A DNA stretch of 64,000 bases from Chamaea fasciata. Lineage: Eukaryota > Chordata > Aves > Passeriformes > Sylviidae. The notes below the pieces were generated by a model that saw nothing but the letters and a program-made list of their open reading frames with translations, did no database searches and was not told the origin of the DNA. The stretch spans positions 248,001-312,000 of the forward strand of contig JARCOQ010000007.1 in NCBI GenBank assembly GCA_029207755.1, written 5' to 3'. The translations under genes and the position numbers were made by a program. Every line of letters starts with the position of its first letter. Positions within the stretch are counted from its first letter, which is position 1. Positions 33,501-42,800 of the stretch are shown one piece after another.

Positions 33501-35654
33501 GGGAGTTCTGGGTGCTCCCTCCACTAATCTCTCCTTTTCTCTCTCCTGGCTGGCAGGGCTGAAGGTAAGGCCGGGTGTGATAGATCGGGGTGTCCGGTGC
33601 CTCCAGCCCTGGCACGGAGCGCTGAGCCCGGCGCTCACCCCCACACAGAGCACCGGCAGCGATGGGGCGCTCCTGGAAGCGGGGGAGCCACCCCAGCACC
33701 CCAGAGCCTGGGCAGCGGCTGAGGGCATGGTGGCAGAGGAAGAGGAGGAGGAGGAAAAGGAGGAAGATGAGGCTTTGGGCAAGGACTGCCAGGAGGAGCT
33801 GCCAGGGGCCGGGGTTCTGCTGTTGGAGCCCCAGGAGGAGCAGGTACCTACACCAGCCCTTCAAACCCCAGGGAGGGCATGCAGAGTGCCCCAAATTGCT
33901 TCTGGAGCACTCCCACATCACTCCTGGGGTACCCCGCATCACTGCGGGGACATCTCACACCACTCCAGAGCACCCCGTGTTGCTCCCAGTGTCCTCTCCT
34001 AGAGCCCCATGGCTTGGCTGGGATTTATCCTGCTTGGAGCACCTGGGTGATGCTCCAGCTCATGATTCCCCACATTTGTCTTGCCCAGGCTGGGGGACAC
34101 CCATGGGTGCCAGAGGCACCCAAGCGGCCGAGCAGCTGGGGGCCAGGGAGCTGTGAGAAGGTCAGTGCAACCCCCCGGCCCTCAGACGGGGCTGCCCAGG
34201 GACCCAGCACCCACCCCCCTAACAGCAGTGCTGGGGAGCACCCCAAGGTCCCCAAATCCCCATCCCTGGTGGGGACCCTGGCGCTGCCCAGTGGGGACAG
34301 GGAACCGGAGCGTGCTGCGGAGGATTTGCAGGTGCTGAGCAGCGAGGAGGAGGAGGAGGAAGAGGAAGAGGGGGAAGGAGCCGCCAGCATCCTGCCACCC
34401 TCAGTGCTGGATCAGGCCAGTGTCATCGCAGAACGGTTTGGAGGCGGCAGCAGCTTGTCCCGAAGGAGCAGCCTGGCGCTGGAGGGACCTCTGGGACGCA
34501 CCCCCAGCCATGGTGGCAGCACCCTCAGCCTGGATGGGGGCCTCCCGCTGGAATCCGGGGAGCCCGGGGTGTCCCGCAGTGCCGTCCCCTCGCCCGAGCC
34601 CTTCACCAGAGCCCGCCGGGAATCGCTGCTCTCCAACCGGGATCGCCTGCTCCTCGACAAGATCAAGAGCTACTACGGCCACGCCGAGCACCGCGATGCT
34701 GGTTTCGGGGTCCGCCGCCGCGAGAGCCTCTCCTTCATCCCCAAGGGGCTGGTGCGGAGCTCTGTGTGCCGCCTCAATGGGCTCCCAGGGCCCCCCGAGA
34801 GCCCCGAGCCCCCCGCCCAGCCTGAGGCACCGGAGCTATGCCAGGAGAACGGGGCGCAGCCCCCCGAGCCGCTGCTCATCGTGGAGGAGGATGATGCGGG
34901 CACCGCGGCATCACCTCCGGGGCCACCCCCGCAGCTGCTGCTGACACCCCCTCACCTGGGCACCAAGGTGTACCAGCTGGCGCGGCAGTACAGCCTCCGC
35001 ATCAAGAGCCGCCGCGGCGGCACCCGCCGCCCCCCGCTGCCGCTGCAGGAGGACGGGGACGCCGCCCCCAGCGCCCCTTCGCTGGCCGTGCCGCGGGACG
35101 AGGCGCTGGTGGCATCCCCGTCCCCGCGTGCCCCCCGCAGCCCCTCGAGCCCCGTGGGCGCGGAGCCCTTTGCCTGGCCCGACGTGCGGGAGCTCCGTGC
35201 CCGTTTCGGTGCCCCGCGGCCGCCGCCGGTGAGCCGCAGCCGCTCGGCGCCCGAGGGTCCCGGCCGCGGTGGGCGCCCGGCCGGGAAGGAGCGGGGCGGC
35301 GGCCGCAGCCGCAGCGCCGAGGCCAACGGGGGCTCCGGCATCCCGAGCCCGGCGCCCGCGCGGTACAGCAGCGACGGGGCGCTGTGGGTGGCGGCCGAAG
35401 CCCCGCTGGGGCCCGGGCAGCGGGTGCTGGTGCTGGAGCGGCTGCCGGAGCCCCCGGCCTACGTGCAGATCCGCTCGCCCACCACGCGGGAGAAGATCTG
35501 CCTGAAGGCGGTGGTGGAGCGCTGCAAAGCCTACCAGGCGTCCGAGGAGTACCGGCGGCGCTGCCCCGAGCCCCCCGGCAGCCCCGAGCCCCTGCGCCAC
35601 GGCCTCGTCAGGGACCTGCGGCAGAAGTTTCAGACCCTCGATGCTGCCAGCTAG
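30580..35654 (+). CDS. PLEKHG3: PLEKHG3, DH-PH family Rho guanine-nucleotide exchange factor
   Basis: PLEKHG3 activates Rac/Cdc42-type GTPases and binds actin at the leading edge of polarised cells (family knowledge). The traced coding sequence is 3093 nt, about 1030 residues. The DH domain spans roughly residues 68-250 ([20 protein letters not shown], then [16 protein letters not shown]). The PH domain spans about 275-380 ([42 protein letters not shown]). A long low-complexity tail follows, with an acidic run and the conserved block [16 protein letters not shown]. The start at 30580 (MPVPACPQ) was chosen because the mammalian protein begins MPVS; an in-frame ATG at 30562 is possible. It is tail-to-tail with SPTB, as on human 14q23.3. 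The large last exon (34089-35654) encodes half the protein. Confidence 0.92.
31230..31245. repeat. Poly-G run in a PLEKHG3 intron
   Basis: Sixteen consecutive G just downstream of exon 31143-31212. It could fold as a G-quadruplex, and its length is prone to assembly error. Confidence 0.8.
33557..33564 (+). CDS. PLEKHG3: 8-nt coding microexon of PLEKHG3
   Basis: GGCTGAAG sits between a polypyrimidine tract ending in GGCAG and a GTAAGG donor. It supplies the last two bases of a glycine codon plus Leu-Lys (Gly-Leu-Lys). Skipping it would shift the frame between exons 33402-33440 and 33649-33843. The mammalian protein has Gly-Met-Lys at the matching point, which supports the call. Confidence 0.7.
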
Positions 35655-35692
35655 GGGCAGGGATGGGTGGAAGGGGTGTCCTGGTCACCCAC

Positions 35693-36075
35693 ACGGGAAG
35701 GAGCACCCCGTGGACTTCCAACCTTCCCGGGAGAAGGAGCACCGAATGGACCACCAACTTACCTGGAAGAAGGGGCACCCCGTGGCCCCCGAGGCTGCTT
35801 GGAAGACAGAGCCCTTTGGGAACTTCCAATCTGCCCAGGAGAAGGGGCACCCCCGCGGACCCCCCGCCCTCCTGGAAGAAGGAGCACCCCATGGACACCC
35901 AGCTTGTCCAGAAGGGAAACCCCATGGACCCCCGACCTACACTGAAGAAGGGGCACCCCATGGACTGCCCCAACCCACCTGGCAGAAAGAGCACCCTGGG
36001 GACTCCCAACCTGCTCTGGACAAGGGACACCCCCTGTTCTCTCTGCCCACAGGGCCAGGGGCACCCCAAGAACCT
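35693..36075 (+). repeat. 36-bp minisatellite in the PLEKHG3 3' UTR
   Basis: About 10-11 tandem copies of a unit close to GGAAGAAGGGGCACCCCATG followed by GACCCCCAACCTACCT. Copy length varies (about 33-37 bases), so the reading frame shifts from copy to copy. It begins about 40 bases after the PLEKHG3 stop codon. Confidence 0.8.
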
Positions 36076-36143
36076 CCCACTACAACCAGAGGCCACCTGT
36101 GCCCCGCAGGCACCCTGCATTGCACCCTGCTTGCTTTCACATC

Positions 36144-36149
36144 TTTATT
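36144..36149 (-). terminator. SPTB distal poly(A) signal AATAAA
   Basis: Minus-strand AATAAA about 690 bases beyond the stop codon of the PH-domain isoform of SPTB. Using it places the SPTB 3' UTR over the region where PLEKHG3 transcripts also end. Confidence 0.6.
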
Positions 36150-36611
36150 AGAAAAAAAAACCCCAAACCGAACCCAAAGTTCCTCTGTGGTCGCCCACCC
36201 CCCCCCTCCAGGGTGTCTCGGCCCAGCTGTGGGGTGCAGCCGGCCCCCCCACCCCGGCTGGGGGGGGCACGGGATGGGGGGGTGCCAGAGAGGGACCCCC
36301 ATGGGCTGGCGCTCTTTGGTTGGTGCCCGCGGGGGCCAGGGGGGTCCCCCCTCTGCACCCACCCGCTGCGGGGGGGGGTTATGGCTTTGGGGGGCACCAG
36401 CGCGCCCCCCGTGCGGGTGCTGGGGGGGGTCCATGCACACCTGTGGGGTGCACACCTGTGCCGTGCGTGCGGAGGGGGGCCGGGGGTGCACCTGCATGCG
36501 GGGACACACGTGTGCAGACGTGTGCGTGCAGGGACACGTATGGGCACGGGGGGCACACGCCTGGGGGGCGCCTGCGGCCGCCTCCGCGCAGGGGTGTGCC
36601 TGAAGCGTGTA

Positions 36612-36655
36612 AATGTATGTATATATATAAATACAAATATATATATATACACTGT
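36612..36655. repeat. AT-rich TATATA tract between convergent genes
   Basis: TGTAAATGTATGTATATATA, then AATACA and AATATA within ATATATATA, inside very GC-rich DNA. On the plus strand the TGTA motifs and the variant hexamers AATACA/AATATA, followed by a GT-rich stretch, could serve as the PLEKHG3 poly(A) signal. No canonical AATAAA exists on the plus strand between 35655 and 36850. Confidence 0.5.
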
Positions 36656-36838
36656 GCACACGGACACGTGTGCTCGTGGCGGGGGGGGCTGGGGGCCTCC
36701 TGCCCACGCGTGACCCCCGCGTGCCCCTCTAGACCTGCTGGCACCTGTACAGGCACCGCACACGCGCGTGCCTACGCACGTGTGGCCCCGCTGGCGTGAC
36801 GTGGGGTATCATCCCCCCCCTCCTGCCATCCAGGGGGG

Positions 36839-39800
36839 TTATTTCTTTTTTGGGAAGAAGCTGAAGCGTTTCTCCTTGTCCTTGCGGGGCAGGGAGGCTT
36901 CGGGGGGGGCCGGGGGTATGGGCAGGGGGAGGCTCTGCACCTTTCCGCGGCTGCCCCGACACTCCGTGATGGCTGCGCTCAGCCCCTGCAGCCAGGCCTG
37001 CAGCTCCTCCTGCGGGCACAGTGGGGTGATCAGGGGGGGCTTCCCTGGCTCCTCAGCAAGCGCCCAGCCAACCCCACGGGCCCCTGGGTGACACCGGTTG
37101 CTCTTAAGTCTTCCGCAGGCACCCATGCCCCTCGGGCACTGCCAGCCCCTCACTGTCCTCATGGGGACCCCTGGCCATCCCCTTCCCCTCTGAGCATTGC
37201 TGGCCACTGCTGACCACACCCCGCGGCCATCCCTGTGTACCCCAGTCACTGCTGGCCACCACCACGTCCCCTGGACAACTACAGCCATCCCACATACCCC
37301 AGGGCACCGCTGCTGTCCTCCTGGAACCAACCACCCACCACCCTGTGTCCCTCTGGGCTTCTCTGACCACCCGTGTCCCCTCGGGCACTGCTGACCACCA
37401 CCACCACAGCCCCTGGCCACCCTTTACCCCCTGGGCTCCACCAGCCACCCCGTGTCCCCACAGGCCACCCCTCACCTCATCCTTGCCATGGAACAGCCAC
37501 TCGCTGCCATTGCTGAGCCTAGGGACAGAGCACAGACACCAGTGCCACGCACGCCCACTGTGCCACCCCACACAACGCCGTGCCCTCACCTGAGCTTGAA
37601 GACGTGTTTCTTCTTCTTGTAGCCCGTGGGCACCTCGCAGCGGGCGTCCCACAGCCCCAGGGGCTCCTCGCCCTGGCACGGCAGCCCCAGCGCGCGGCTC
37701 TTGGCGTCCTTGAAGAAGGCGAGCTGGCCGCCCCGCAGGACGCAGTACCGTGTGCTCCATGACCTGCACCAGCACCGTGTCACCACGGGGACACCGCCCC
37801 GCCAGGGACACCGCGCTCGCCACCGCCGCTGCTGTGCCTACCGGTTGGATGCGCGCTTGGTGGCCGCCTCCAGGTCGTGCTTGCGGCCGAGGTAGCCCTC
37901 CAGCTGGACGCTGCTGACACGGGCGGGCAGCGTGGCTGGCTCCTCTGGCTCCTCCCGCGGTGGCCGTGGGGTCGGTGACACCGGCTCCTCATCACCTGTC
38001 CTCGGTGCCAGCTGTTGCGAGGCAACAGCGCAGTTATGCCGCAGTGTCGCCCACCCACTGCCACTGATGGACCCACGGCACGGTGTCGTCCCCTCCCGCG
38101 GTTGCACTGGGCACACGGGTTGCTGTCACCAGTGGGTCATGCGCCTCAGTCTGGTGACCTGGGGGTGACCGTACCAGCGACCTCACCAGCTCCGGAATGT
38201 GGGAACTGGTGTCTACTGGGAGGACCCAGTCAATGGTTGGATGCCAATGACCCCACCAGTTCCGATAGGTGGGAACTGGTGACTGCTGGGAGGACCGCTC
38301 AGCATCCCCATCCCAGATGTGATCCCCCAGTGAGTGTATGGGATCCTGCAGTGAGTGCAGCCCTGGGACCGTCTGTGTAGTGACAGTGACCCCACCAGAT
38401 CCAGTGTGTGGGAACCGACGGTTATTGGGAAGACCGCAGTGAGCATCTGGGACGAGATGCACCCCTGGGACTCAGTGCCGTGTCACTGTGTGTGTGTGTC
38501 CACATGCTCAGCTCCAGTGCGGGAACTGGTGGATAGTGGGACGACCCCAGTGCACGGCTGGGACACGGTCCTGCCCTAGAACCCCTTGATCTCAGTGCCA
38601 ATGACCCCACCAGCTGCAGTGTGTGGGAACCGGTGGGTACTGGGAAGACCCCAGCAATCAGCTGGGACCCTCAGCACAGTGCCAGTGAAGCCACCAGCTC
38701 CCGTACACAAAAACTGGTGCCCACTGGGAGGAGCCCAGTGAATGGCTGGAGCATGGGCCGGCCCTGGCACCCCACAGTCTGGGTGCCAGTGTCTCCTCAG
38801 ATTTGGGGTGATGAGGTTGAAACAAGCGAGGTGAGCAGTCCTGGGAGCCACCTCAGTGTTGTCGCCAGCCTAGGGGACATGGGGACAGTGGGAGGTCTGG
38901 CTGGGGACTGTGGCATCAGTGCCATCGTCTCAAGGCAGTGGTGTCTGACGAAGGGGACGCCCATCCAGCTGGGTGCCACAGGAGGGGCTTGGCCAGGGCC
39001 CCTGTCCCCAAGGAGCCAGGAAATGCCCATGTCCCCAAGCAGGCAGTGATGTTGACCCCAGATGTGCAGTTCGGGGTCTTGTCCCCAAGCAGGTGAATGT
39101 GATCTTGTTCCGAGGGAGGCAGAAGATGTTCCAGGTAGAGGGGGGTCCTGTCCCCAAGCAGGGAAAAGTGTCTGTGTTCGTGAGCAGGCAAAGACCACCC
39201 TGTCCCCAAGGAGTCAGAAGATTCCTATGTCCCCAAGAACGCAGAGCACCCCTGTCCCCAAGGAGATGCCCATGTCCCTGAGCCAGTGGGAATGTTCTTG
39301 TCCTCAAGTAGGTTCTCAAGGATCCTGCCCCCACGCAGGGGAGAGTGATCTGGTCCTCAGGGATCCAGAGGACGGCCATGTTCGTGAGCTAGCAATAAGC
39401 AGAGAGCACTCCTGTCCCCAGGCAGCTGAAAGTGGCTATGTCCCCAAGCAGGCAGAGAGGATCCTGTTCCTGAGTAGCCAGAAGATGCACGTGTCCCTGT
39501 GCTGGCAGAAATGATCTTGCCCCAAGGAGCCAGGAGACGCCCATTTCCCCAAGCAGGCAGAAGAGGCACAAGGAGTTCCTGTCCCCAAGGAGCCAGAGGA
39601 TGCCCATGTCCCTGAGTAGGCTGGCAGTAAGCAGAGAGGGCTGCTGTCCCCAAGCTGATGAAAGTGGCCATGTCCCCAGGCAGGCAGATATACTCTCCCC
39701 GAGTAGCCAGAAGATCCCCATGTCCCTGACCAGGCACGAATGAGCTTGTTCCCATGTAGGCACTCAAGGATCCTGTCCCCAGGCAGGGGAGAGTGATCTG

Positions 39801-42800
39801 GTCCCTGAGGAGCCAGGAGATGCCCATGTCCCCAGGCAGACAGAAGAGGCAGAAGGGGCTCCTGTCCCCAAGCAGGCAGAGCCACAGTGAGCCATCGTGT
39901 CCCTGCGCAGGCAGGGCACGTGGGAGGAGCAGAGAGCTGGCAGCGAGCACAGGGGCTGGCAGACGGTGACAATGCCCTGTGGGTGACAATGCCTGCCTCC
40001 AAGGGTGACAGTGCTGCAGGGTGTAACAATGCCCCACAGGGTGGTGATGCCTTGTCGAGTGACAACGTCCCACAGGATGATGATGCCCCACAGGGTGACA
40101 GTGTCCCATGGGGTGACAATACTCCACACGGTGACTGTGTCTCTTGGGGTGACGATGCTCCACAGGGTGATAATGACCCACAGGGTGACAATGCCCTGCA
40201 GGGTGATGATGTCCCGTACAGCAATGATGTCCCTTGCGGTGACACGGTGGCCCCAGGGCAGACACTGTAACTCTGGCTGCTGCACAGATCCCAGACACAC
40301 GCATACACCATGGGTGCCACCCCCCGTGTCACCCCAGGAGTTGGGGCAAAGGGGACATGCAGTACCCCTCTGCCCGCCCGGCCTTTTTGGGGTAATTCAA
40401 CATTTATTCAACACAAGGCAAGGACAAGGTGAGGGTTGGGGATGCAGGGATCTGTCAACACAATGAGGTCATGCACACGAGGGGTGCCAGGAGCTGTGGG
40501 ACATGCAGGGACACCTTTTTGGTCGTCAGGGAAGGTAAAAGCTAAACTCAAGAACTGACCGGCTCTGGTCCATCTGTAGTGGGCAGCGAAGTGTCCTGTG
40601 TGCTCACATCCTTCTTCTCCTCTTCCTCCTCCTCAGACCTGCACAGGGAGACAGTCGGTCAGCATCCCCATCCTGGAGGACATGATCCACAAGAATGGGG
40701 CTCGCTGCTGCTCTCCTGTCCCCCCTGAGGGATGAAAGCCCTGTCAGGGTGAGGCCTGACCTTCATCTCTCCTCTTCATCAGCATCAACTTATTGCTTGG
40801 AAAAGGCAAATTGCTAAAAAGCCCCTTAACGCTAAAAAACATCCTCAATGGTTTGAGAAGAGGGATGTGGAAACAGTGTCCCTGGTCACATGGAATGATG
40901 GTGGCATCCCTTACCCAGCCTCCAGCTCCCCATCCAGATCCAGGCAGTAGTCGGGAGCTTCAGAGCGTGTCGTCCCGTCCCGCACCAGCCCCTCACGCAG
41001 AGACCGCCCGCCCAGGAGCTCCAGCTGCCAGGCAAGGAGTGAAGGTGTTAAGGGATGCGGGGGAGACCGTGGCAGGGCAGGGAGAGGCCTCATCCCGAGC
41101 CTTTCTCACCGTTGTCAGCTTCCTGAGGGCGGCAATGCGCTCCTCCCAAGTGGCGGAGGACTTCTCAAAAGCCTCATGCCGCTTCAGCAGCTTCTCCACC
41201 GCATCCACCGTCTGCCCGTAGTCGCTGCTGGCCAGGTAGGGCTCCTGAGCCATGAGCCACGACTCAGCCACCGAGGCATCGCGGGAGAACTGGCACACCT
41301 CCAGCACTGTGGGAGGGATGGGCAGCGCTCAGCCCCTGGACCACCCGCCCCGCCGCCCCCGGGACTGCCGCACTCCTCCCCGGCACCCCCGGCGCACTCA
41401 CGCAGCCGCAGCCGCTCCCAGCGCTGCTCCCATGTCTCCATCATGGCTTTCCTCTTGTCCACCAGCTCCACCAGCTTCGCCTTGATCTGTGAGGGGATGC
41501 TGTTAGGGGGTGGCCCAGGGGGCATCACCCCCACCGCCCCCCATCCCCGATTCCCTCACCTCTGGTGAGTCCTGGTGCTTGCGCTGCAGCAGCTTCTTGC
41601 CCAGCTCAATGCAGGTGGTGAAGTTCTTGCCCCGAGCATCCACCTCAGCCTTAATTCCCTGGTGGTATTTCATCAGCAGCTCCACCGAGGAGACATCCCT
41701 GAGGACACAGGAGCACCAGGTCAGTGGTGCCATCGGTTCCATGTCCCATGCCAGGTGCCCGCTGGGTGCATCCATACCTGGGTTTCTCCTGTGTCTCAAT
41801 CTGCCGGACAGTGCTCTCCATCCAGGAGAGCAGATCCCGTGCCATGCTGAAGAAGCGGTGCTTGTCAGCCGTGTCCACCAGCCGTGCCCGGCGCCCGCTG
41901 CACGCTTCCAGCAGCTCCTGCAGCGCTCGGGAAACCTCCTGCTCCTGCTCCTGGATTCCAGCCGCCTTCTCCCCAGCATAGGCAGTCTGCAGGCGCGCTG
42001 CCGTCTCCCGAAACTGCTGCACCTGCACAAACCACGGAACAGCTTGGGTTGGAAGGGACCTCAAAGACCACTGAGCCCAGGCTCCCACCATGGGTAGGGA
42101 CACCTTCCACAAGACCACAGAGAATGCTGAGCACTGGCACCCACGTCAGGTTGGAGGCTCACCTGTGCCTCCAGCAGCTGGAGGTCCCTCTCGAAGGCGC
42201 TGTGCATGCGGTGGAAAGCCTCCACTGTGCCAGCATCCTCACCCAGATCCTGGGGCAGTTCCTGGCGCCGGGTGGCGATGAGGGCCAGCAGCTCAGCACC
42301 ATCGTAGAAGTATTTGTGGAGGTCATGGGAGGCAGCGAGGAGCTGCATGCGGGTGTCAATCAGCTCCAGGAGGTCGGCCCAGCTCTCATTCAGCCCGTCC
42401 TTCCACTCAGCTATGGTGGCCGCCTCGATGTGCCCCGCATCAATGAGGTCCTCAATGGTCAGGTTCACCCGGTCCACGCGCTCCTGCCCCACATTCCCTG
42501 TCTCCCGTGCGAACTCACGAAACTTCTCCCGCAGGAGCTGCATTGAGGGAAGAGCAGAGTCAAGTCTCCCCCCTCAAGCCACCCGCTGGCACCGCCACAT
42601 CCACCCCGTCACCCTCACCATGACATGGTCCAGATCCTGCCCCATCTCCGGGGAGGAAGCGACGACATCGCGCTCGGCAATCCACTGCTCCAGCTCTTCC
42701 ACCTCCCGCTTCAGCTGGAAGAGGTTGGACATGTTCTCCAGGCGCCGGCGGCGCTCCTCGGCCGCCTCCTTCAGCCCCGCGTAGTGCTTGTCCACCTGGC

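Larger units (their letters stand above)
30542..35654 (+). other. PLEKHG3: PLEKHG3 exon map
   Basis: Exons in order: 30542-30855 (coding from 30580), 30944-31044, 31143-31212, 31321-31367, 31454-31604, 31815-31949, 32064-32246, 32471-32563, 32647-32733, 32847-32880, 32966-33073, 33402-33440, microexon 33557-33564, 33649-33843 and 34089-35654. Phases chain to one open frame. An optional in-frame exon of 75 nt may lie at 33237-33311. Confidence 0.8.

Noticed and set aside
35641..36603. 320-codon plus-strand open frame overlapping the PLEKHG3 stop
   Set aside because: It is out of frame with PLEKHG3 and crosses the 36-bp array, whose copies change frame; no conserved protein.
38170..40262. Regular repeats that might be read as a CRISPR array
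   Set aside because: Units are diverged and directly adjacent without unique spacers, inside a spliced vertebrate intron.
39357..40332. Open frames of about 300 codons on the minus strand
   Set aside because: They run through minisatellite arrays B and C; the repeats simply lack stop codons in that frame.
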